Source: Helicobacter_B zhangjianzhongii
GTDB lineage: Bacteria > Campylobacterota > Campylobacteria > Campylobacterales > Helicobacteraceae
Direction: 5' to 3'
Length of the DNA stretch: 64,000 nt
NCBI RefSeq assembly: GCF_030249855.1
Contig: NZ_JANURN010000003.1
Coordinates: 204,227-268,226, forward strand
A program made the translations under genes and the position numbers. Below are positions 25,673-33,199 of this stretch, piece after piece; the first letter of the stretch is position 1, and each line of letters begins with the position of its first letter. The notes below the pieces were generated by a model, which was not told the DNA's origin, did no database searches, and was given only the letters and a program-made list of their open reading frames with translations.

Positions 25673-27109
25673 CGCTCTGCCCTTTTGACTCTTAGGCGTA
25701 GCAATGGCGTGCGCCACAGGGCTTCTAGCACGATTGTTTTGCTCATTTTGGACTTGCCAGCTACGCGGTCTTCAAAGATTATAGGTAGCTCAAGGAGTCT
25801 TAGCCCAGCTTTGTAGGCGCGGTATTTCATCTCGATTTGGAAGCAGTAGCCGCTAGATTTTATGCTGTGCAGATCGATCGCGCTCAAAGCGCGCGCGGAG
25901 TAGGCATTAAAGCCTCCGGTAAAGTCCATAACCCTAGCCCCAAGCCAGAGTCTTGCATACAAAGAGCCAAAGCGTGAAAGGATCTTGCGCCCTAGCCCCC
26001 AGCCTAGCACGCCGCCGCCGATGATGTTGCGCGAGTTTATCACCACTTCAAAATGTGGGAGATTAGCTAGAGTCTGGGCGAGATAGCGCGGGTGGTGGGA
26101 GAAGTCGGCATCCATTTGGATAAAGTGTGAGTATCCGCTTTTCAGTCCCCACGAAAAGCCATCGATATACGCGCTTGCTAGCCCTAGCTTGCCTGATCGC
26201 TTTAGGAGGTGGAGATGGGGGTAGGTGTGGGCGAGAGAGTTTAAGATCTCTTGCGTGCCATCGGTGGAATTATCATCAATCACTAGGGCGTGGATCTCTG
26301 GGAAGCGTGAGAAGATCTCGCATAAGAGTGCGGCGATGTTGTTGGACTCGTTGTAGGTGGGGATGCAGATGAGAGGTTTGGGCGTTTTGGCTTCTTTGGA
26401 GGATTTAGCTTTGCTATGAGAAGTTTCTTTAGAAAACAAGGGATACCGCTCGCCGCTAGGCGATGTTTCTTTAGAAATCCTAGAATCCTTTGCTAGCTCG
26501 CTTAGATTTGTGGCGGAGCTGGAATCCGCGTTTTTACTTGTGGCGTTGTTTTCAAAAGTGGATTCTAGTGAAAAGGCGTTTTTATCGTCATTGCGAGCGG
26601 TGTTAGCCGCGTGGCAATCCACAGATTCTGCGCTAGCAGAATTAACTACCCTAGAATCCACTTTTGTATTTTCGGCTGTTTTTTCACAAGTGGATTCTAA
26701 TGCTTCTCTATTTTGTGCTTTCTTAGAATCCGCTTGCGCGGATATGGATTGCCACGCTTTGCGGAGCAAAGCTCGCAATGACGATAAAAGGGCATTTTCC
26801 TTAAAATCGTGGCTTTGCGAAAAAGTGGATTCTAGGGGCTGTGCGTTTTTTGTAGTTTGTGCTTCAGTGCTGCTTTGGGATTCTAGGATTGTGGAACTAG
26901 AATCGTGGCTTTGTGTATTTTTTGGATAACTTTGCTCGCGGTTGGATTTTCGTGCTAAAAATGGGGCTTCGCAAGGCGATTCAAGGGATTTACCTTGAGT
27001 GGTAATGAGCGCAGAATCGCCGTAGCGATCGCCATTTTTAGCCGGAAAGCCTACGCGCCTAAGTTCCCCCCCCCCCCCGTGAAAGCGGACTATTACCTAC
27101 TCTTCCCAT
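25669..27109 (-). CDS. Phase-variable GT2 polyprenyl-phosphate glycosyltransferase (DPM1/GtrB-like) with repeat-encoded N-terminus (frame OFF)
   Basis: The C-terminal half is a standard GT2 of the DPM1 type: PLICIPTYNESNNI, VIDDNSTDGTQEIL, QMDADFSHHPRYL and MDFTGGFNAYSARAL. Its open frame extends upstream with no ATG or convincing start as far as a poly-C tract. Beyond the tract, ATG 27109 with AAGGA five bases before it lies in another frame; 12 or 15 C would join them into about 479 residues. The first 240 or so residues would then be almost wholly repeat-encoded (LRALLRKAWQSISAQ, LESTF, ETSPSGERYPLFSKETS). The enzyme should charge polyprenyl-phosphate with a sugar for the GT-C partner. OFF here may also reduce gtrA and GT-C expression. 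Confidence 0.75.
26695..26785. repeat. 91-base direct repeat, copy 2 (GT2 gene)
   Basis: One base different from 23751-23841. It includes the hairpin GCTTTGC-GGA-GCAAAGC with conserved flanks. A further hairpin copy lies at 26588-26622 with stem GCGG...CCGC. Confidence 0.95.
26954..27041. repeat. Nested inverted repeat with TTACC...GGTAATGA core
   Basis: Outer arms GCTAAAAATGG and CCATTTTTAGC, inner arms GGCGATTC and GAATCGCC, and core GGATTTACC-TTGAGT-GGTAATGAGC. It shares its core with 9549-9609 and 14725-14772 but not its arms. It lies 25 bases from the poly-C tract. Confidence 0.85.
27066..27078 (-). repeat. Poly-C tract (C13), phase-variation switch of the GT2-GtrA-GT-C operon
   Basis: Thirteen C on the plus strand, read as G13 in the coding direction, ten codons after ATG 27109. 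At 13 the frame from that ATG ends after a few codons (GGA ACT TAG). At 12 it continues into the long GT2 frame. Confidence 0.9.
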
Positions 27110-27209
27110 AACCATCCTTTGACATTCTGCCTTTGAAATCCTGCATCGGTGAGATGAGAGCGGATTATACAGAAATTTTGCGCATTAGAGTAGTAGCAAA
27201 ATAAGGCTT

Positions 27210-28026
27210 CTCAAAGCACGATGATTTTCCAAATACAATGACTTATGCACCCCTTAGCAAATGGAGCACTGATGATGTATGGGCGTATTTAAGCACACAT
27301 AAGCCTTTATGGGAAAAAGATCATAGTGAGCTTTTTAAGCTCTATGCAAAGGCAAGTGGTGATGAATGTCAGTTTATTACGCATTTAGCTCAAAGTAGTT
27401 GTGGTGGAAGTAGGTTTGGCTGCTGGGTTTGCACTGTGGTGAGTTGGGATAAGTCCTTGCAAGGTTTTATAGATACAGGGGAAAGTCAATTAAAACCACT
27501 CAATAATTTTAGAAATTATATAAAGCTTTTAAGAGAGGATAAGAATGCGAGAGCAGATTATAAAAGGGACGGCAGAGCGGTATATAAAAATGGAGGGCTT
27601 GGACCATTTTTAAGCAAAACACGCATAGAGATTTTTACAAAGCTTTTAGAAGCTGAAGCAGAATTTCTAAGTCTTGGTGGAGAGAAAGAGCTCATTAACT
27701 CTGCGCAGATTCTAGAGATACAAAAAGAATGGGACAGGGACTTTGACTTTGAAAACACCGCATTGCAAATAGCAATGAAATTTAACAAGAAAGGAGTTTG
27801 TATGCAGGATAAAAAGCAAAAGATTTTGCACGAAGAGATTCTAGAAGATATTGTGGCAAAGGGTGGCAGTGTAGAAGTAGGGCTTGATGATGTGAAATCA
27901 CTGCTGCAAAAAAGCCTTGAGATTTGTAATATTTATGGGGAAAGGGGAGTAAATAGCGCGCCAGCAAAAATAAAAGAAGAAGTTGAAAAACTGCTGAATG
28001 ATAAAAGCACAAAAGAGGAGGAATAA
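27210..28026 (+). pseudogene. dndC: dndC remnant (phosphorothioation PAPS-reductase-like protein), 5' truncated
   Basis: The C-terminal half of DndC is clear: PNTMTYAPLSKWSTDDVWAYL, then GGSRFGCWVCTVVSWDKSLQGFI and GESQLKPLNNFRNYI. DndC activates DNA phosphates or transfers sulfur for phosphorothioate modification. The family is about 500 residues; here only about 270 remain, the N-terminal PP-loop part being absent. Homology reads a little upstream of ATG 27238 (KHDDFPNT) to an in-frame TAA at about 27208. The region from 27110 to 27209 holds nothing else I recognise. It abuts dndD with a one-base overlap, as in intact dnd operons. Confidence 0.8.
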
Positions 28027-28229
28027 TGTTTATAGAAGAGGTTAGCATTTGCAATCTTTTTGCCTATTATGGAAAGATAAGCGTTACATTTAGGCAAAGT
28101 AATGATAAGAATCTCTACTGCCTTTATGGTGATAATGGCTTTGGCAAAACAAGCTTTATCCGTTGTGCGAAATTACTTTTTCTTGGCACGGGTTTAAATG
28201 AAACACTGATGATTATTTGTTATCATTAA
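28026..28229 (+). pseudogene. dndD: dndD remnant (SMC-like ATPase), 3' truncated
   Basis: This 67-residue frame starts MFIEEVSICNLFAYYGKISVTF and has the Walker A sequence YGDNGFGKTSFIR, the N-terminus of the DndD SMC/RecN-like ATPase, normally about 650-700 residues. After LFLGTGLNE (about 28203) the reading turns into unrelated residues and stops. The methylase gene begins 82 bases later. The restriction-modification pair has therefore replaced or interrupted the rest of dndD. A non-functional remnant is the only reasonable reading. Confidence 0.8.
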
Positions 28230-28311
28230 TTGCATCACAGCATTAAATTGCAATAATAAATTTATAGTAAAATATAAAAACTTTTATTTAAATGTCAGCA
28301 AGGCTATTGTA

Positions 28312-29535
28312 ATGAGTAAAAATATAATTGATTGCATAACACAACAAAACATAGAATCCATTTTTGATATATTTAATGCGTTGAATAAAGACAATTCTCA
28401 TAAGTTAAGCAGTGATGATATTTGCACACCTATGGAATGTGTGAAAGTTATGCTTGACTACATTCCAAGTGATTTTTGGCAACAAGAGAATATAAGAGTG
28501 CTAGACCCTTGCTGTGGCAATGGAAATTTTGGTGCGTATGCTATGTTTAAAACGGATATAAAAAACATATATTTTAATGAGATTAACGAGAAACGACTGC
28601 AAAATTGCAAAAAGATTCTAAACCCTTTGCATATAAGCGATTATGATTTTTTAGGTATGGAGTTTAGCTTTTTAGGAAAATTTGATTTAATAATGGCAAA
28701 TCCTCCCTATTCTGGTGGCGGAAATAAAAACCGCTCACTCTCTAACAAATTTATAGAATCTAGTATTGATAAGCTTAACGACAAGGGCTATCTTTGTTTC
28801 GTAACGCCAAATAATTATATGACTTACAATAACAACAATACGACTTTAAAAAAGCTATTAAATCTTGGCTCATTTATAGTAATTGATAATGATGTAAAAA
28901 AGTATTTTAAAAATGTAGGAAGTTCATTTAGCATTATGGTATGGCAAAAGGGTGTGATGGATAATAAAACAACGATTATTAATAATTATTTGCTAAAAGA
29001 CATTCAGCACAATATTGCAATCCCAAAAGATTTACCATTTTTACCACTTTATATGTCGCAGAATATATTAAATGCTATTGAAAAATTAGTTTCAAAAACG
29101 CCCAATAATTTTACCTATCGTTGCGATTTGCATAACTTCACGCAAAAAGCATTTTTAAGCGATACGCAAGATAATGTTTATAAATACCGCACAATTCATA
29201 CTCCACGCAAAACCCGCTATGCAAGTAAAAAGCAAGATATTTATGATAAACATATTATCATCATTCCACTATCAACTTATTTTATCCCATACATAGAATC
29301 TAAAGCTAATACTACGCAATCTGTGGGTTATTTTGCCTTTGATTCTCAAAAAGAAGCAAGTGAATATGTAAAAATATTAAACAAACCGCATTTTAAAGTC
29401 CTGATACACCTTACTCGCTATGGTAATTTCAATAACATAATGGTTTTAAAGCATTTAGCATTTGATAAGCAAATAGAGCTAGATTCAAAAGAGCTACACG
29501 ATATAGAACAACTACATAAAAAAATACGCTACTAA
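28312..29535 (+). CDS. N6-adenine DNA methyltransferase of a type II restriction-modification system
   Basis: A 407-residue protein with AdoMet motif I VLDPCCGNGNFGAY (63-76) and catalytic motif IV MANPPYSGG (128-136), the N6-adenine pattern. The C-terminal part (about 230-400) is probably the target-recognition region. The gene is very AT-rich compared with the chromosome on either side, consistent with recent transfer. Nine bases separate it from the nuclease gene downstream. It lies exactly at the break of dndD. The recognition site cannot be told from sequence. Confidence 0.9.
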   Translation: MSKNIIDCITQQNIESIFDIFNALNKDNSHKLSSDDICTPMECVKVMLDYIPSDFWQQENIRVLDPCCGNGNFGAYAMFKTDIKNIYFNEINEKRLQNCKKILNPLHISDYDFLGMEFSFLGKFDLIMANPPYSGGGNKNRSLSNKFIESSIDKLNDKGYLCFVTPNNYMTYNNNNTTLKKLLNLGSFIVIDNDVKKYFKNVGSSFSIMVWQKGVMDNKTTIINNYLLKDIQHNIAIPKDLPFLPLYMSQNILNAIEKLVSKTPNNFTYRCDLHNFTQKAFLSDTQDNVYKYRTIHTPRKTRYASKKQDIYDKHIIIIPLSTYFIPYIESKANTTQSVGYFAFDSQKEASEYVKILNKPHFKVLIHLTRYGNFNNIMVLKHLAFDKQIELDSKELHDIEQLHKKIRY

Positions 29536-29544
29536 AGGGTAAAA

Positions 29545-30246
29545 ATGGCAAAAGATTCACTCACTCTAAATCAGTTTATCTCTCTTTGTGATGAGATAAA
29601 TGGTGTATATATTCAAAAAAGTGGCGATGACTACTTAAACGCATTGTCAAAAATTTTTCCGCTTAATAATAAAAATGACAAGCCCTTTAATCTAGTAGAA
29701 ATTCAAGCCCAACCCACACTTAAGGATTTTAGCTTTAGCGGCAAAGATGATTTTATTTTTATTTGTAATTTAAGGGCAAAACCGCTTGAGATAAAAGATT
29801 CTATCCGTAAAAATGAAAAAATATTAGCTTTAAACTTTGCCAATGAAAACGCAAAGAAAATTTTTGACAAAGCATTGGGAGTAGCCTATATCCTTACTTG
29901 TAAAATTGAAAACAAAGAGCATATTATAAAATTTGGTCAATCTCGCACTACTTTTAAGAAACGACTTGGCTCTTATAATTGTGGTGTGGTCAATAATTGG
30001 CGGACTGCCTCTACTACAAATATTAAAATGCTTCAATCATTAGTCGCTACTCGTAAGACCTTTAATCTTTATCTTTATGATTGTAGTGATGAAGTAACGA
30101 TAATAGAATGGCGTGGCGAAAAATCTGTCCCCTTTGCTTCACCAAAATCACTAGCAGTTGAAGATATTATGATTAAAAAATTTATCGCACAATTTGGAGT
30201 AAAACCACTTGCGAATATACAGGGCGATGCCACACAAGTGAAGTGA
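29545..30246 (+). CDS. Predicted GIY-YIG restriction endonuclease
   Basis: A 233-residue protein paired with the methylase. Residues about 112-224 fit a GIY-YIG nuclease: GVAYILTCKI for the first strand motif, IKFGQSRTTFKKRLGSYN carrying the second motif and conserved Arg, Glu206 in AVEDIMIKKF and Asn224 in KPLANIQ. The first 110 residues are probably specificity or dimer parts. Position immediately after a methylase, in the same AT-rich block, supports a restriction role. A homing-type nuclease is a less likely alternative. Confidence 0.7.
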   Translation: MAKDSLTLNQFISLCDEINGVYIQKSGDDYLNALSKIFPLNNKNDKPFNLVEIQAQPTLKDFSFSGKDDFIFICNLRAKPLEIKDSIRKNEKILALNFANENAKKIFDKALGVAYILTCKIENKEHIIKFGQSRTTFKKRLGSYNCGVVNNWRTASTTNIKMLQSLVATRKTFNLYLYDCSDEVTIIEWRGEKSVPFASPKSLAVEDIMIKKFIAQFGVKPLANIQGDATQVK

Positions 30247-30309
30247 AGACAGAGGGCATGCGAAAATTAAAAGTGTGCAAGATTCTAATGAATTATTTTA
30301 GGAGTGAAT

Positions 30310-31782
30310 ATGGCAGATTTTTACACAAATCAAACTGAAGAAAACCTCATCTATCGTGTGATAAAAGAGGGCTTAGGCTTTGAATCTGAAAATGAGATTC
30401 CAAAATATCTTATCCTGCGTTTAGCCCTAGCCTTAGCGTTGCGATTAAAGCCTTTGCCGCTAGACTCACATATTTGGGCAGAAAAAACCCTAAATGGCGG
30501 TAAAGGTAAAGAATATCATTTAGAGCAGCTCACAGGCAAGGATAAAGATGAGAGTGAAGATATGGATCTTTTATATCGGGCTTTGCTTACAGAAAAATTT
30601 CACGCCTATTTACAAGCTGATGTATTTAGCGATGATAAGGCTTATACTGATTTGCTTGGCAAAAATATCCAAAGGGGACTTTTTGAGATCTATCACTCGT
30701 GGAAAAATAATGACTGCTTTTATCAATGGTGCAAGGATAATTTAGGCTTGCATTTACAAAAAGAAGACTTTACGCAGTCTGGCACAGATTCTACAAATCC
30801 ACAAGATTCCACACTTTTTACAGAGATAGAATCTTGTTTTGCTAAATATAATATTGCCCTTACGCATTTAGAGACGCTTAATTCTTATAGGCATAGAATC
30901 TGCAAAGTTGAGATAAAAGACCCGCTTAAAATACAAAGCTTTGAAACACAGGCAAAATATCTTGATAAAGCCACTAAATTATCTAATGTGAAAATCACTT
31001 CTTGCAAGGGTTTAGCAAGGACCTATAATATTGAGGAAGAAAAAATAGATTCTGAGTGGAGCTATCCTAGCAAAACAGAGATTGAAAATGCTCTCTCTTT
31101 ATTGCCATCACAGGGCTACAAATTGCCTATTTTTGCAGGATTTGATATAGAGAAAAAGCCTTTTTATTTTGACTTAGTAAAAGCAGTGCATTTAATTGTC
31201 GCAGGGAAAACAGGCAGCGGAAAAACGATATTACTGCAAAGCATAATACACTCTCTTTTATTGAGTAATAAAGTAGAAATTGTGGTGATAGATCCAAAAC
31301 TTGGCATTGATTATCAAATCTTTGGCGATAAAATAAGGCTTATTACAGAGAGTGAAGAAGCGTGTGAGTTTTTAGATGATTTGATAGAAGAGATGAAAGA
31401 GCGAAATGAGCGTATGGTAACAGCAAAAGTAAGCGATATAGAATCACTTGGCTTGACATATAAGATTGTTTTTGTTGAAGAGCTCAATTTTGTGATTAGG
31501 GATAATAAAGAGATTGAGAAAAAGCTTGCAAAAAATATGTTTATTGTGCGTCAAGCAGGGATTCACATCATACTTGGTATGCAAAATCCAGATTCTAAGA
31601 ATCTAAGCAGTGATTTACGCAATAGTGCTAGTCGCATAGCTTTATGTGTGGCTAAGGCAGAAAACTCTAGGGTTATACTTGGTGAAAGTGGAGCTGAAAA
31701 ACTGAGTGGCAGGGGTGATATGCTCATCAAGTTAGATGGTGCAAGCAGTCCAAAACGCGTGTTTGGCGTAAAGTTTGCATAA
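30310..31782 (+). CDS. DndE domain fused to an FtsK/HerA-like ATPase
   Basis: The N-terminal 110 or so residues look like DndE (NLIYRVIKEGLGFESENEIPKYLILRLALALALRL, then GGKGKEYHLEQLTGKD). DndE is a small protein that binds nicked DNA in phosphorothioation systems. The C-terminal part is an FtsK/SpoIIIE-type ATPase, with Walker A LIVAGKTGSGKTILLQS (about 295-311), VIDPKLGIDYQIF, and Walker B IVFVEELNFV. The total is 490 residues. ATG 30310 follows TTTTAGGAG; a GTG six bases upstream overlaps the ribosome site. The gene is intact although dndC and dndD are broken, so it may be a relic or have another use. Confidence 0.75.
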   Translation: MADFYTNQTEENLIYRVIKEGLGFESENEIPKYLILRLALALALRLKPLPLDSHIWAEKTLNGGKGKEYHLEQLTGKDKDESEDMDLLYRALLTEKFHAYLQADVFSDDKAYTDLLGKNIQRGLFEIYHSWKNNDCFYQWCKDNLGLHLQKEDFTQSGTDSTNPQDSTLFTEIESCFAKYNIALTHLETLNSYRHRICKVEIKDPLKIQSFETQAKYLDKATKLSNVKITSCKGLARTYNIEEEKIDSEWSYPSKTEIENALSLLPSQGYKLPIFAGFDIEKKPFYFDLVKAVHLIVAGKTGSGKTILLQSIIHSLLLSNKVEIVVIDPKLGIDYQIFGDKIRLITESEEACEFLDDLIEEMKERNERMVTAKVSDIESLGLTYKIVFVEELNFVIRDNKEIEKKLAKNMFIVRQAGIHIILGMQNPDSKNLSSDLRNSASRIALCVAKAENSRVILGESGAEKLSGRGDMLIKLDGASSPKRVFGVKFA

Positions 31783-31867
31783 GACTAAGGATAATAGTCT
31801 TACTAGACTTCCGTATCCCAAGACTTCCACGCTAGATCCACCCCCTGCCTTCTAGCCCCACGCTACC

Positions 31868-32098
31868 CTAGAAGTCAAAATCCACAGCCAAGCCCTTACT
31901 CATACTTTTATACACTGCCTTGATATAGCTATCTCGTATCTCGCACTGCTGCATTTCATCACACCCAAAGCACCCCTGCCTATGCGGATCGCTAGGATCT
32001 GGCAGTAGCCCTCTTGTCCCTTGGCATTCTTGCAGGCGTTGCAGCCGCTCATCTAGCTCTCTTTCAAACACATCTTCACTAGGATTTTGGCTCATCAT
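31868..32098 (-). CDS. Conserved small cysteine-containing protein (HP1384-like), function unknown
   Basis: A 76-residue protein with a conserved C-terminal segment GCFGCDEMQQCEIRDSYIKAVYKSMS. The three cysteines in CFGCDEMQQC could bind a metal, but the spacing matches no site I know. Its start overlaps the fbp stop, and the pair fbp plus this gene recurs in H. pylori (HP1385-HP1384) by my recollection. A role linked to fbp is only suggested by the coupling. Confidence 0.75.
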   Translation of the reverse strand: MMSQNPSEDVFERELDERLQRLQECQGTRGLLPDPSDPHRQGCFGCDEMQQCEIRDSYIKAVYKSMSKGLAVDFDF

Positions 32099-33009
32099 CT
32101 CTCCTTATTCATATAGATTGCGCGCACTTGGGCTATTTCTTCTGTGCTGCCCAAGAAGCAAGGTGTGCTGTCGTGCAAGCCATCACACGATAGACTAAGC
32201 AATCGCTCGCGCCCATTTATCGCCTCTCCGCCAGCCCTTTCATAGATAAAGGCAAAAGGGAAAACTTCAAAAAGCTTCCTTAGCTTGCCATTTGGCGCAT
32301 CGCTTGTAGCAGGATAGCTAAATAGCCCACCCTTCTTACACAAAATCTGGTGCAAATCCGGCACCATACCCCCAGAATACCGCAAGCGATACCCTTTGGC
32401 AAACAGACTCTCCACCAGCTCTTTATGCTCTTTGCTCCAGTGCTTTTGCGTGCCGCCCGGAGCATTAAGCTTGCCCTTAGATTCTAGCTGCAAAGCACCC
32501 TTGCTTCTCCACTGCCCCCCACTATACACACAATGCTCCACCCTCTCGCACGCTAGCACGACTTCTAAGCGCGGTCCATACACGATATAGGCTGCTGCTA
32601 CAAGTGCGCTCGCACTAAATGCGCCATTATAAATCCCAAATATACTCCCCACGCTTAAATTGGAGTCAAAAAGACTTGAGCCATCAAGCGGATCATAGGC
32701 TATAAGCAGACTGGATTCTAGAGACTGGCTAGAATCCAGCTGCAAAAAAGTGGATTCTACTAGACTAGAATCCACTTTTTGCTTATAGAGTGCGCTTGAT
32801 TTTTCTTCTGAGCAGACTCCACCCACACACGCAAGCTTTAGTAGTGCATCTTCTAGTATTCTATCCGCTCGCACATCAACTGCTAGCTGCGTATCGCCAC
32901 TAGCATTGGTGCTAGCTAGGTAGCCACTATCATCGCATTGTAAAAGCTCTTGCAATGTAATGGCGCATTGTTTAATACAGGAAAAAATCTCCAGAATCCT
33001 AGAATCCAT
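32095..33009 (-). CDS. fbp: Class I fructose-1,6-bisphosphatase with a repeat-encoded insertion
   Basis: The 304-residue enzyme has the metal-binding motifs VCSEEK and YDPLDGSSLFDSNLSVGSIFGIY, and the C-terminal GKLRKLFEVFPFAFIYERAGGEAI. It hydrolyses fructose-1,6-bisphosphate in gluconeogenesis. Between the two metal motifs, residues about 71-100 (KQKVDSSLVESTFLQLDSS) come from TAGAATCCAC repeats, where normal Fbp has a short link. ATG 33009 with AAGGAC upstream is chosen; 23 codons further upstream are open but unneeded. The first residues MDSRIL also match the translated repeat, so the start codon itself lies on a repeat-like sequence. Confidence 0.92.
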   Translation of the reverse strand: MDSRILEIFSCIKQCAITLQELLQCDDSGYLASTNASGDTQLAVDVRADRILEDALLKLACVGGVCSEEKSSALYKQKVDSSLVESTFLQLDSSQSLESSLLIAYDPLDGSSLFDSNLSVGSIFGIYNGAFSASALVAAAYIVYGPRLEVVLACERVEHCVYSGGQWRSKGALQLESKGKLNAPGGTQKHWSKEHKELVESLFAKGYRLRYSGGMVPDLHQILCKKGGLFSYPATSDAPNGKLRKLFEVFPFAFIYERAGGEAINGRERLLSLSCDGLHDSTPCFLGSTEEIAQVRAIYMNKER

Positions 33010-33199
33010 CTTGTGTCCTTTCTGTAAATATCTATGAATTTGCCAACGCCTGCAAACTCTTTGAAAACTTTGGCACAAATCGTGTAGCGATCTATTTAGC
33101 CTTAAATCTCCAGCGATTATAATCTAATGCAAATTATGCTATGCTTTAATTCTATCAATTCCATATATCCAAGTGCTACTTTAGACTAAAGGTTTTTTT

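Noticed and set aside
27066..27078. C13 tract as a junction or assembly gap filler
   Set aside because: Both sides read in a consistent way, with a ribosome site and ATG on one side and an uninterrupted GT2 frame on the other; slippage or miscount by one base remains possible but the tract itself fits a contingency switch.
28026..28229. Small functional ATPase
   Set aside because: It has only the DndD Walker A region with no Walker B or coiled coil, and ends in unrelated residues, so it is a remnant.
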